A stretch of DNA of 64,000 nucleotides. Source: Anthoceros angustus (lineage: Eukaryota; Streptophyta; Anthocerotopsida; Anthocerotales; Anthocerotaceae). The notes beneath the pieces are model-generated. The model had not been told where the DNA came from and did not search any database. It saw only the letters and a list, made by a program, of their open reading frames with translations. The first letter of the stretch is position 1. Every line of letters starts with the position of its first letter. Location: NCBI GenBank assembly GCA_010909165.1, contig MU008160.1, positions 1,488,001 through 1,552,000 on the forward strand, in the 5' to 3' direction. A program made the translations under genes and the position numbers. Shown here one piece after another: positions 1 through 9,359 of this stretch.

Positions 1-3000
1 GACCTGGCCAGCCTCTTGGACCCTGCGCAAGCGGGAGTTGGCATCTGTACCCTCGAACACATGGGAGCTTCTGTGGCCGGCACCGGCACCATGGCCGTCT
101 GTTCTCCTGCTTGTGCTGCAGTCATGTGGGCCCTGCATCAACAGGCAGCCGTGAGGGTACCGTTCTTCTTCTACCACGCCATGGGTTGCCAACAGAACCA
201 CACCGCTGTTTGCCAGCCCGTCCAGCACAGCTTTCTTGGTCATGTTCCGACCCACGCAGGGCTGGACGTTGAAGTACGAGGCCACAGTGATGGCTTCGTG
301 CAGCGAGAAGTCCAGCTGGGGCCAGCCCAGGCCCATGGGTTCTGGGTTGCCAGCTATGAAGGCAACCTGGCCCTTGCTGAGCTGCTTGCTTCGATGGAGT
401 GGCTCGACGGCGTGCATTCCTTGGGCAGGTAAGCTGACCGACTGCAGGGAAGAAACGTCGTCCACGAGACCCGGGAACTGCATCCTGGCCTGGAACTTGT
501 CCTGCCGCTGTAAGCATCTGTACAAAGTTGTGATGGAAGGGATGACAGCCACACCTCTGGTTGCTTGCAGTTGGACCAGGAACTTGCCCTTCCTCTCGTC
601 ATACAAAGCGGCAAAGGGCACCTGAGACAAGCACCCGTGCCCTGGTGCGAAAACGAGAGTGTCACAGCCCTCCAGGTCTGCCTCTATGAACTGCACCAGG
701 AGTGCGTGCAGAGTGGCCAAGGCTTTGATGGGCCTCCGGCTCCTCGTGTCTTCCTCATTCTGAATGTCAGTCCGAGCCTGGCTTATCAGTCCCTCCAGAC
801 TAGTTGTGGGTGACTCGCCTGCATCCTTAAACCAGGTTCTCAGGTGACAGATCGTGCAAAACTGGTTCACGAGCGCGAGGTTGGGAGATTCGGCTGATTG
901 TCTGATGACATAAATGTACAACAACCCCAGCCATGTGTTGTAGACATAGTGGATGATGGCAGTCTTGGGGCTTAGCGATTGTGCAGTGGCCCAGATTATG
1001 CTCTCCAACAAAGTGTCGCACTGGTCCAATGCCATGGGCTTGAAAAATGGTTCCTCCCCTCCTTTGATATGGATCTGGTGCAAGAGAAAGCGCACGTTGG
1101 CCCTTTCCGCCCAAATCAAGCCTCGCGTAGGATTTCGAAGGCCGTTGATCCACAAATCCTGCAGGAGCCAGTAGACCATCTCCATCTTCTGATCGAAAAA
1201 CAGAACCCAAGCTAGGGGTTTACTGTCTTGATAACAAGTCTCCCGTTGTTCCACAGCGGCAAGTACAGCAGCCTCCTCAGCCACCATAGCAGCCCTCACC
1301 CATTCCTGTCGCTCTTCAATTTCTGATGACTCAGCCCTCTCCATGTTCTGTTGCTCTTCAATTTCTGTTGACTCAGCCCTCTTCAATTTCTGTTGATCCC
1401 GTAGGACACGGGCTTTCTGCCGCAGGACAAGGGCTTGCTCGAATTTGGCCAGGACCAGGTAGACACCATCATTGGCTGCCAATGTTACTGCTTCCTCGGT
1501 ATAGGTCCATGCTGCTGCCGGATCCCCGAGCCTCAAGGCTGCTCTGGCCTGCAGCAAGCGCACCTGCAAACCAGACACAGTGTGACCAGTCATATCCTGC
1601 GACACTGTCGTCCCCAGCTCTGCATCGAGCTTTTCGTACTGTTTCAATCTCTCGAGAGCCAGGCACAAAATGACGCGCACATTCATCTCCAAGATCTTCG
1701 CCTTGTGGAAGGTCACCTCAGTGCTCTTAACCTTTTGAAGCGCTTTCAGTGCCTGCTGAGATTTCCTCTCGGCCATCTTCCAGTTACCATTCTTAATGTG
1801 GAGCCCAGCAGTCACCTTCATCAACACCAACTCATGGAAAAGTGGACCACGACCTGTTTCCACCTGATCCGTCCCAGCTAGTGCCTCCTTCATGTATTTA
1901 AGAATGGTTTCAGCCTGCTTGAGGTCGCCCATGTCCTCTGCTATAACTGCCTTCAAAAGGTTCCAACGATTCCATAGCAACCTCCCTTCCACCCTCCCTT
2001 CCAGAAGTTTGTCCACGTATGCATCCATTACATCCACCAACTCGTAGGCTGAAGACCATCTCCTGCAATCATGGTGATTATCGAGGAGAGACAGCATCCT
2101 CTCGACAATGCGCTCGGAAAGGGATTCATCTAGCCGCTGGGATGCTAACATGACATCCTTCATCATCAGAACGAATCTCTCGGAATCCCCAGCCCTGTGC
2201 CAGTACATTGCTGCTTGGGACTGCAACCAAGTCTTTGAAGGGGAGTCCCAAAACAGTGACTGCAGGAAGAGGACTTCAGCAGCAGAGCTGTAAGCAGCTG
2301 CACGATCATAGATGTCCAAAAGCAGCTGCAACGTATCCAATATCCGTGGATATATTTGTGCTGGCGGCGATCGCCGGTGGCTGTTAGCAAGCCAGAGGCC
2401 CAACTCCTCCTGTGCATTGGGCCTATCAGCTGGTTTGCCCAATATCATGACGCAAAGTGCGTAACACACAACATCCACGGAGTCTGCGTCTCTTGGAGAA
2501 GCCGGCTTCTGAGGGTAGCACATAGCAGCCAACTTGAATATGCATTCACAAAGAGCCCAGACCTTCACCGGTCCGGTATCGCCTTCAGATCCCTTCACTA
2601 CGGCAAACCAAAGCGCTCTTGCGGAGTGAGTTAGCATCCATGCGTACTCTTCACGCTTGAGCGCCGGTGCGTAGGCTTCAGGCACGAAATCCACATCACC
2701 TAGCCCTGCCCGCATAGAGATCTCCAGAGAGGGAGTCTCGAGTGCATCAGGCATGTGCAACCCTGCCAGCAAAGTCTCACCTAATCTGGATGCACACTCC
2801 GACTCCACAAATGCCTCGGCAACCTTGTAGTACGCATGGACACATGCGCATCTAGCGTCAGGTCCCTGAGGAACTGATTCCTCACATTCCACCACATCAC
2901 TGACTGGATGAGATTCATCGCTGCCAAGGATAAGGAATGGATAAAACGCGTGCCGGTCTGGGCAATCTGCAGGTACCCTGGGATCAATGGCATGGATCAT

Positions 3001-3552
3001 GAGGTACCCCAGACTCTCTGCGACCAGGCAGACTACGAACTGATGGAAGAAGCGGGAGCCCACACAGGCCTGCTCCACCTGGATAGCTCTAGAAAGGTAC
3101 AATTCGGCGGCTGCCCAGTCCCCTTTGGAAGCGTAAATCAGCCCCTTGAATCCTGCAACCCAGGCTTTTCCTTGCGGGAGGCTTTCAGATTCCGCCTGCA
3201 CCTGTAGCTCCACTTCTGCGCAAGCATCCAAAGCAATTTCGTGATAACACTCAAGGGCCTTCACCCCTGCCGCTGCAAGATTCATACAAACTCGCCGTCG
3301 GACAGCAACCTTTTCACAGCCATTTTCAGTCAGCCTGTACTCCTCAACCTTGTTCATCACGTCTTCAACAGTCAAGCACTCCCGCACAGGCATCTCCTCT
3401 AACAACCCCGGTGTGTGAAGAGTAGCCGCTCTCAATTGGCGGACAAAATACGGCGTGAATAGCTCATGATCATGCCGTGTTCCCGACCCATGGCCACTTG
3501 CCATCTGCACATTCTGCATTTCGTGCTCGAGGTACAAGATGGCTCCAGTCAT
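1..3552 (-). CDS. TPR-CHAT protease-like protein, copy CHAT-A (C-terminus beyond left edge)
   Basis: The frame is open from the ATG at 3552-3550 to the window edge: 1184 codons with no stop. It aligns along its whole visible length with the complete CHAT gene at 43968-48077. TPR-like helical repeats fill roughly residues 90-800 and the CHAT peptidase domain begins near 850. The catalytic histidine of the LLATHG motif is codon 1124 (bases 181-183), two codons from its place in the other copy; the catalytic cysteine lies off the window. CHAT domains are caspase/separase-fold peptidases, and TPRs usually serve as the sensor or partner-binding part. This copy carries an extra duplicated block at about codons 717-747 (bases 1310-1400) rich in Glu and Arg, likely coiled coil, which the other copy lacks. 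It diverges from the RPW8-like gene at 4030 across 477 bp. Seen: the open frame and motifs. Inferred: protease activity and a defence role. Confidence 0.88.
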   Translation of the reverse strand, partial: MTGAILYLEHEMQNVQMASGHGSGTRHDHELFTPYFVRQLRAATLHTPGLLEEMPVRECLTVEDVMNKVEEYRLTENGCEKVAVRRRVCMNLAAAGVKALECYHEIALDACAEVELQVQAESESLPQGKAWVAGFKGLIYASKGDWAAAELYLSRAIQVEQACVGSRFFHQFVVCLVAESLGYLMIHAIDPRVPADCPDRHAFYPFLILGSDESHPVSDVVECEESVPQGPDARCACVHAYYKVAEAFVESECASRLGETLLAGLHMPDALETPSLEISMRAGLGDVDFVPEAYAPALKREEYAWMLTHSARALWFAVVKGSEGDTGPVKVWALCECIFKLAAMCYPQKPASPRDADSVDVVCYALCVMILGKPADRPNAQEELGLWLANSHRRSPPAQIYPRILDTLQLLLDIYDRAAAYSSAAEVLFLQSLFWDSPSKTWLQSQAAMYWHRAGDSERFVLMMKDVMLASQRLDESLSERIVERMLSLLDNHHDCRRWSSAYELVDVMDAYVDKLLEGRVEGRLLWNRWNLLKAVIAEDMGDLKQAETILKYMKEALAGTDQVETGRGPLFHELVLMKVTAGLHIKNGNWKMAERKSQQALKALQKVKSTEVTFHKAKILEMNVRVILCLALERLKQYEKLDAELGTTVSQDMTGHTVSGLQVRLLQARAALRLGDPAAAWTYTEEAVTLAANDGVYLVLAKFEQALVLRQKARVLRDQQKLKRAESTEIEEQQNMERAESSEIEERQEWVRAAMVAEEAAVLAAVEQRETCYQDSKPLAWVLFFDQKMEMVYWLLQDLWINGLRNPTRGLIWAERANVRFLLHQIHIKGGEEPFFKPMALDQCDTLLESIIWATAQSLSPKTAIIHYVYNTWLGLLYIYVIRQSAESPNLALVNQFCTICHLRTWFKDAGESPTTSLEGLISQARTDIQNEEDTRSRRPIKALATLHALLVQFIEADLEGCDTLVFAPGHGCLSQVPFAALYDERKGKFLVQLQATRGVAVIPSITTLYRCLQRQDKFQARMQFPGLVDDVSSLQSVSLPAQGMHAVEPLHRSKQLSKGQVAFIAGNPEPMGLGWPQLDFSLHEAITVASYFNVQPCVGRNMTKKAVLDGLANSGVVLLATHGVVEEERYPHGCLLMQGPHDCSTSRRTDGHGAGAGHRSSHVFEGTDANSRLRRVQEAGQV

Positions 3553-3725
3553 ATTCGAGCTCCTTGTCCACACTTCACCTGCATCAATTGCTCAAGTCCC
3601 AACCAGTCTGCATATTCCAGCGCTTTGTCCACACTTCACCTGCATCGACTGCTTAAGTCCCAACCCCAGTCATATTCCAGCTCTTTGTCCACACTTCACC
3701 TGCATCAATTGCTCAAGTCCCAACT
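3551..3725. repeat. Three tandem ~60 bp repeats in the CHAT-A leader
   Basis: The core tgtccacacttcacctgcat recurs at 3564, 3626 and 3686, giving three imperfect ~60 bp units directly upstream of the CHAT-A start codon. The same triple repeat precedes the CHAT fragment in copy B (18217-18395). It is absent upstream of the full CHAT gene at 43968. It probably lies in the 5' leader or core promoter. Confidence 0.85.
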
Positions 3726-4029
3726 GTGAGGGAATGGAGAATGCAGACCTATCTGAAGAGGATGTCGAATGTGTCCCGATCACGCAGAGTCTCTTTGCCT
3801 GAAGCTTTCCTCATCAGTATTTTATTTCTGCCTGCACCAGCGTTGTCTGCACAGCACAACTCCACGTCACGGAGCCGTACATCAACCCAGTCCCCCGGTA
3901 TTTTACTTTTGTTCACGCAAGAAGAATCCCGGTCAAAGACGGCGGAGGACAAGTGGTTTTTGCGGACGGTATCTTCTGCACATGCCACAGTTTCCGGAAA
4001 CACAACGGTGAAGAAAGGCGTCAGGGAGC
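3553..4029. promoter_or_regulatory. Shared (bidirectional) promoter of CHAT-A and the RPW8-like gene
   Basis: The two start codons face away from each other with 477 bp between them and no other gene. The interval holds the tandem leader repeats on the CHAT side. It also holds a W-box core (GGTCAA at 3931-3936, TTGACC on the minus strand) and a TGACG-type motif on the minus strand within ccacgtcacgg (~3864). W-boxes bind WRKY factors and TGACG binds TGA bZIP factors, both typical of defence promoters. Co-regulation is inferred from the geometry. Confidence 0.55.
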
Positions 4030-4989
4030 ATGGCAGATGTTACAGCAGGTCTGGTAGGCTATGGAGTGTCCAAAGCGTTGGATCGGGTGCTGGATTATGT
4101 AGGCAAAGCGTTGAAATTGTTTGACTACTGCGAGGATCTGCAAACTCTTCTACGCTGGGTCAAACCGGGGGTTGCATTTGCGGAGGCAAAGAAGTCCTCA
4201 ACGGCACTTGAAGCATCGGGCGAGGCAGTGGAGAACTGGCTGGAAGCCTTGGGCTCTCTGTTGAAGGACGCAGAACAAGCGCTTACCCGAGCTCTAAAAT
4301 CTGTTCCTAAGAAGTCTTTCAACCTGGTGAAGCGGAAGAAGCATTCAGACCGGATCCGAAAGCTCACAGAACAGATTAGAAAAGTAGGGGATGGCTGCCC
4401 GTTCGCAATCTTGTCTGTAGTCACAGACATCAAGAGTGATACTACAGCCATCAAGTGTGATACTACAGCCATCAAGAGTGATGCTACAGCCATCAAGAGT
4501 GATACTACAGCCATCATCAGCCATCTCAGAATCCAGCGTTTGTCGCAGCAGGGGAAGGCTGCTCCCCAGCACCCATTGGTCCAGAAATTGAAGGAACTGA
4601 GGAGAAGCACCAGACGTGACGAGAGGTGCCCCGTGGGGCTGAAGGTAGCAGACACGCATACCCGGCAGTTTCACGTTCCTGGAGAGAGTTTAGGTTCTGG
4701 ATCTGCCGATCAGGAGGAAGAGGCCAACCATCGAGGTAAGGTTGTGAAGGGAGGTATCGAAGTGAACAATGCCACAAAGCTCCGACTCACCATGGAACCT
4801 AAATTTGGAGGAGACTGGTTCTTCTACATTTTGTTTCTGGACCACTTCGAAGGCACCCCGTCTATCTACTTCCCGGAGGAATCGGGTCACGACAACACGC
4901 TTGTCAGGCAAGTGGAGGGGAGAGACAGGCCTGTTTGCAAATCTGGCTCTCTTCTTAAGTACTTTCTTTCTTTCTGTCTTTCTGTCTGA
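4030..4989 (+). CDS. RPW8/HeLo-like four-helix protein, candidate cell-death effector
   Basis: The ATG at 4030 opens a 319-codon frame. Residues 1-30 form a glycine-containing amphipathic helix. Further helices follow, then a basic stretch near 93-112 (KKSFNLVKRKKHSDRIRK), which resembles the last helix of RPW8/CC-R domains, where a similar basic run is typical. No NB-ARC or LRR follows, so it resembles stand-alone RPW8 proteins rather than an NLR. Residues 136-162 are four 7-residue repeats (SDTTAIK type), then a basic linker (to ~200) and an unrecognised region (~205-294). An in-frame GT at 4912 (phase 0) and an AG at 5011-5012 bound a plausible 101 bp intron, the size of other introns here, so the last ~25 codons of the ORF may be intronic. 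Family membership rests on fold-like pattern, not on a search. RPW8 and HeLo domains act at membranes in plant and fungal immunity. The protein could instead be an unrelated helical protein. Confidence 0.6.
   Translation: MADVTAGLVGYGVSKALDRVLDYVGKALKLFDYCEDLQTLLRWVKPGVAFAEAKKSSTALEASGEAVENWLEALGSLLKDAEQALTRALKSVPKKSFNLVKRKKHSDRIRKLTEQIRKVGDGCPFAILSVVTDIKSDTTAIKCDTTAIKSDATAIKSDTTAIISHLRIQRLSQQGKAAPQHPLVQKLKELRRSTRRDERCPVGLKVADTHTRQFHVPGESLGSGSADQEEEANHRGKVVKGGIEVNNATKLRLTMEPKFGGDWFFYILFLDHFEGTPSIYFPEESGHDNTLVRQVEGRDRPVCKSGSLLKYFLSFCLSV
4430..4515 (+). repeat. Four tandem 21 bp repeats encoding heptads in the RPW8-like protein
   Basis: A 21 bp unit (atcaagagtgatactacagcc and variants) repeats four times in frame and encodes SDTTAIK-type heptads (residues 136-162). 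Period 7 with an isoleucine in every unit fits a short coiled coil or flexible stalk. Similar heptad linkers follow N-terminal effector domains in some fungal NLR-like proteins (family knowledge). Confidence 0.9.
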
Positions 4990-5012
4990 GGAGAACTACA
5001 TCTCATTTCAAG

Positions 5013-5165
5013 GAGTTGTTCAGGTCCGAAAGAGTCTTCCCAAACAATGACGACTATGACGATGATCCAGAGACCATGAAACTGGAGAAGCAGCAACGGC
5101 CCCTCAGATGCTTGCGAGCGAGTTACCTTGTACCTTGTTGTGGTCGACACTCGCGTGGAACCAGG
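5013..5165 (+). other. Candidate 3' exon of the RPW8-like gene, copy A, with a 2-nt deletion
   Basis: After the putative intron (4912-5012) the frame continues into an acidic Asp-rich stretch. Relative to the equivalent place in copy C (about 31113), copy A lacks two bases in ctggag(ag)aagcagc, which shifts its frame and brings an early stop. In C the frame stays open to at least 31337. If this exon is used, the A-copy protein has an altered C-terminus. Both the splicing and the exon are predictions. Confidence 0.4.
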
Positions 5166-5359
5166 TACGGTATGTCATAACATGTTGAGGAACATTGTTT
5201 TGTTAAGACGGGAAAATGTAGTGGACTGCAGTGGAAGAATGCACACCGGTTGTACTCATAGCTCCTACTTCTGCAGAGGATCCCTCCGGAAGCATCACCC
5301 TTGAAGATGTGGAGAGGCACTTGCAATCTCCTGCTCTAGACGCTATCATCAAGCATTGG

Positions 5360-6150
5360 ATTTTTGACATACGGCCTCCGCGGTTTTGAGGCTCACAATG
5401 GAGGAGTAGTTTGGACTGCGATCAATCATGGACAGTCGAATTGTCTCGGTGTTCACAGGACTATTGTCGACGAGGCTCGATTTCAAAAGAAACATGTCTA
5501 TTGTTGTTTTGTAGACTTCAACATACTCTTCAACTCTGTGCCTTGGGACAAGCTCTTTGATAGGTTGAATTCTTTGAATATGCCTCCAAAGCTCTAGCAT
5601 GCTGCCATTCTTTTGTATTCTTGTGTCTGTACTCATGAAGACTCTCTGGCCTGGCTGCTCACCAGATTCTCATCGAGCTTGACGTGAGAGAGGGTGATAC
5701 TCATGAAGACTCCTGGCCTGGCTGCTCACCAGATTCTCATCGAGCTTGACGTGAGAGAGGTGATACTCATGAAGACTCCTGGCGTGGCTGCTCACCAGAT
5801 TCTCATCGAGCTTGACGTGAGAGGGTGACCCATTATCTTCTAATCTCTTTGATTTCTATATTGATGAACTTGAGGAGTGGCTTCTTGCAACAGGTGATAG
5901 CGGTGCGAGCCTGATTATTCCTTAACAGTATTCCGATCCTACTTTATGCTAATGATATTGTCCTTTTCTCCTATATGGCTGAAGCGTGATGTGCTCTCTG
6001 ACTTTTGCAATGCCTAGGGTGTTAATCTTCGCAAGACAAAGATCATGAGTTACAATTCTAGGGACTACAACGACATGAGTAAATTCTACTATCAAGAAGA
6101 GGAGGTGGAAATGGTTCACTCTTATACTTACCTTGGAGTCACAATTTTCG
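5360..6150 (+). pseudogene. LINE-type reverse transcriptase fragment, copy A
   Basis: Translated pieces read as the core of a non-LTR reverse transcriptase: YCCFVDFNILFNSVPWDKLF (5502-5561), then GDPLSSNLF, then YANDIVLFS, then a region ending in SYTYLG. Frameshifts and stops break it. The catalytic YADD box reads YAND, replacing the first catalytic Asp. It lies just 3' of the RPW8-like gene and is dead. Confidence 0.8.
5630..5826 (+). repeat. Three tandem ~67 bp repeats inside the RT fragment (copy A)
   Basis: Units begin at about 5630, 5698 and 5764 (ctcatgaagactc...gagcttgacgtgagag). They sit just before the GDPLS motif of the RT relic. Copies B and C carry the same three units. Confidence 0.92.
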
Positions 6151-6154
6151 ATCC

Positions 6155-6590
6155 TGTCATGCCATGTGACACTAATTTTTGCACTTGGGTTTAGTGTTTG
6201 ATTAGCATTAATTAATGTAGTTACTTATCTTTAAGTTAATAATTAGCATTAATTAATCTAAAGCACTTATGTTAATCAAATATTGATTAGTATTAATTAA
6301 ACATGGTTAGCAATAGCTAAGTGGATAAGCTCTAGAAAATGCTCAAAGATATTCCTTGCATTATAGTGTATTCTTAGAATATTTAGGCGTATCTTGATGT
6401 CGATAGGATATCTTGGGAATATACCAAATGCCAAGGCTAGTATATAGACCCTTTAGAGGACAGCTCGGATCGCTTGTCCCCCAAATATACAACGCAAGAG
6501 TGTTGTGAGGAGGCCAAAAGCTATGGCAGAAGCGATGTGTGAGGAATTTGCGCGTTGTTCGTGGGAGAATGTGTTTTGTGCCATACAACG
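6155..6590. repeat. LTR-like direct repeat, left member, copy A
   Basis: It starts TGTCATGCC..GTGACACTAAT. It is AT-rich with attaattaa runs and ends near the gaggaatttgcgcgttgttc region. The same sequence recurs in direct orientation at 13111-13618, about 7 kb away, as expected for LTRs or a large duplication. No intact LTR-retroelement lies between. Confidence 0.65.
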
Positions 6591-8040
6591 TTACCACTTC
6601 TATCATGATCCGTGTGCACGCTAGATAGCATAGAATTGATAAGATTGCTGGGCTTGGTATCTTTGGCGATGCTAAGCCGTGTCGAACAGTGTGCTGGCGA
6701 TCTTGGCGGCTAGCGCTTTAAGCAGTAGGCAAGGACCTCTAAGTGTGCAAAGCCCAAGTCAAGGAGAGGAGGAGGGTGTGAGCATGGTAAGGTGACACTA
6801 ATTTAGGAAGCAGTGGCAGTCTCTAAGTGGTGTTTTGCATTACGTCAGATTTTAATAATTGAAATTATGCATTTATTAGATATTTTTAGGGCTATTCGTT
6901 TTTAACTTCATAGATATATTGAAGGGCTAAAATTTTTAGGGATAAAATTAATTTATTTGATATATTAGCAGATTAAGTCTTGCTATATATGCTAGGAACA
7001 ATTTATTATCCAAACTCGTAAGTGACCAAATGATGAAGCGAGGCGGAAGCAGCGGGATGTATTGACCTTTTAGGGTGATAATAAGGTTATCCACTTCCAT
7101 CGTGCTCTAATGTTGAGACTCACAAGCATTCGTTTTGTGCATGCATCACACCGAATCTGAGCTCAAACTTGGGCCGGCGATGAGGGCGGTTGGCGGCCAT
7201 GAGTCCCTACATGGCTTCGCTAGAGCTAAGGTCGACAAGGGCAATAGGGCGTGATAAGGGCGGACTATGCTAAGTCGCTGAGTGAACTAGGTTCTTACGG
7301 CGGTTGGGAGCTTGGTGCAGGCGATGGCGATGGCTTTGTGCGGCTGCTGTTTGGCCACGTCGGTGCTTTCCCGAACGAGGAGCTTTGTGGTGCGGCCAAA
7401 AGGCAGTGGGTGCGCGCGGCGAACGCGATAGGCAGCCAGCATCTTCAGAGGTTTTTTGTGTGAGCGTGTGTGAGGGAGGGCGTGTGCGACTATTGCTATT
7501 GCACCGTGAGGTGCAGACACTTGCTTGAAGCCTGTTTGGTTTGTTTGGAGACTGTGCTGGGTTCACTATAAGGCTCCTTAACTTGTGCTCAACGTTTCTG
7601 GTAACAGCTCCCAGACCAATCCCGACAGTTTGACAACAAGCTAAGATTCTTTACATAGGTGAGGGAGGAAGCCGTCCGTGAGGGAGGGAAGCTGGCCGTG
7701 AGGGAGGGAAACAAATTCTGGGAAACCCATCAATTGTTCTATCCCCTTTCTTTCTAGTTAGTATTGAGTCTGACGGCTATCTCTGCACTCATTTTCCTCT
7801 GTACAGACACGAGCACATGACTGATTTGTGTGTGCTTGTGGTTGTTTGTCTTTCCTGTACTGCTGTCATCATGGGGAGGTGGTGGCACTGCTCATTTACG
7901 CGCTTGGACTATTAACCTGACCTGTGTAAAGGTGAAATGCTCCTTTCACGCTACTTTCCTTCGCTGTTGCTACATGTGTATTACCATTTAAGTGTCCTGG
8001 TTCTGAGGAATGTGGTGGGTTCAGGTCAAGTTGAGGACAC
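6591..8040. other. Non-coding retroelement-like interval, copy A
   Basis: There is no convincing gene. The short frames near 7250-7530 are not preserved in copies B or C. The AT-rich part (6840-7010) resembles LTR or leader sequence. The primer-binding-site-like motif seen in copy C at 33150 is destroyed here (near 7135-7160). A purine-rich direct repeat (gtgagggagg, three times) lies at 7661-7711. Confidence 0.6.
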
Positions 8041-8515
8041 CATGTCACTAGCAACGAGCAGGGTGAAGGCTCAGCAGCGTGTGGCGGGAGATCTTCTTGG
8101 CGATAATTCCGGTGGTGTGTCAAGCGCCTCCTGTGCAACCAAGATGGACAAGAACGCTGGGCGCCTGCTGAAGGCTAGGTTGGATAGATTTGCAAAAGTG
8201 AATGCGGCTCTGCAAGAACACGACATTCCTGAAAAATTCAGGGGGGAGCATTGGTGCCGCACTGGATATGGAATTGTCAACTCGGATATGAGCGTCGGAT
8301 GTCGAACTACAGTTGGACTAAAGGAGGCTATTGAGGTGAAGATGAGATCAAGAGGCATTTTGAGGATGTCACTAATGGACATGATGGATACCTCTTGGGG
8401 ATCACGGACCTCTTGTCGACATAGAGGGACGACGTGCCTTCCCAACTCTGGAGAGCTCCGAGATTGCTATGAGGAACGCCTTGTGGTGTTTCCTGGCTCC
8501 CGATGTGAGTAGAAC
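8041..8515 (+). pseudogene. Gag-like fragment 1, copy A
   Basis: A frame from about 8041 encodes a helical, charged protein (LDRFAKVNAALQEHDIPEKF). In copy C the later part keeps a better frame (KRHFEDVTNGHDGYLLG). Copy A is frameshifted after about codon 90. It is probably a structural protein of a non-autonomous retroelement; the family is not recognised. Confidence 0.45.
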
Positions 8516-8710
8516 ACTCTTCCAAATCAACCTCGCTCTGCGTCATCACCTGCCACCACAACAAGTTGCGAAGAATCGTTTGTATAATCTCGAAGGGACT
8601 TCCACAACTGTAATTTCTTCTCCAACGATCGCCTTATCCGCTTCCTCTTCTCAACCTAAATAGTACAGGACCAATTCACACGCCAAGCTTCTTCTCGATT
8701 AGGAACCCAA

Positions 8711-9352
8711 GTGCCACAAACCATGGCACCCTCTGCGATGCAACAGCTGTGGGAGCCCAGGGAAGCACAGAAGGCCATGAAGAAGGACGGACCTCCGGCT
8801 GCAAAGAAGGTAGAAGAGGAGGCCGGCAAGAAGGGAGACGAGCAGTCTCCAAATCAGATTGCTACAGTGGCGGTAAGAAAAGAATCAGCAAGCCAGCCTA
8901 TGTGTACTGAGCCATGGGCACCAAAGGTTGTCATGGATGAGGTCTGTGGAAAAATTCGTGCAGAGTTGGAAGCTTGTGCTGCAGAGGAGGCTGTTTTGTC
9001 AAAAGATGGGGAGGAGGCACTCTTGGATTTGGGCAACACCAAGGTCCAGCTTGCCGACATGGTCATGAACAGTGGAGGGCTTGACGAGAGAGTGTTCGCG
9101 AGACTTTGTACAGCATTCATAATTCTGTGCTTGACAAAACTAAGTATTCTGAGGGTGTTTCTGACCAGTTAAAGGAGAAAATAATTGTGAGGGACAAGCT
9201 CCGTGAGACCTTGGCCGGCCTTGAAAACATGAAGGATGTTCTCCGGCGTGTTCAACAACTGGGCACAGAACATGGATCACCTACGTGGGTGTCGGCTCCC
9301 TGCCTCTCCCGCCAAGTCATGCCCCCGTCTGTAACGGCGTGTAGTGTTTGTA
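8711..9352 (+). pseudogene. Gag-like coiled-coil fragment 2, copy A
   Basis: Two overlapping frames (8711-9172 and 9106-9360) encode a charged alpha-helical protein with stretches such as LKEKIIVRDKLRETLAGLEN. One frameshift separates them near 9110. It resembles the coiled-coil part of plant retroelement gag proteins and is present, with more damage, in B and C. Confidence 0.45.
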
Positions 9353-9359
9353 CGCGGTA

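Noticed and set aside
3551-3725. CRISPR-like array
   Set aside because: Three adjacent imperfect ~60 bp repeats without unique spacers, in a plant nuclear context; a tandem duplication.
3466-3802. Plus-strand frames with repeated PHFTCINCSSPN segments resembling a Cys-rich repeat protein
   Set aside because: They are translations of the three ~60 bp leader repeats of CHAT-A, also found as non-coding leader in copy B.
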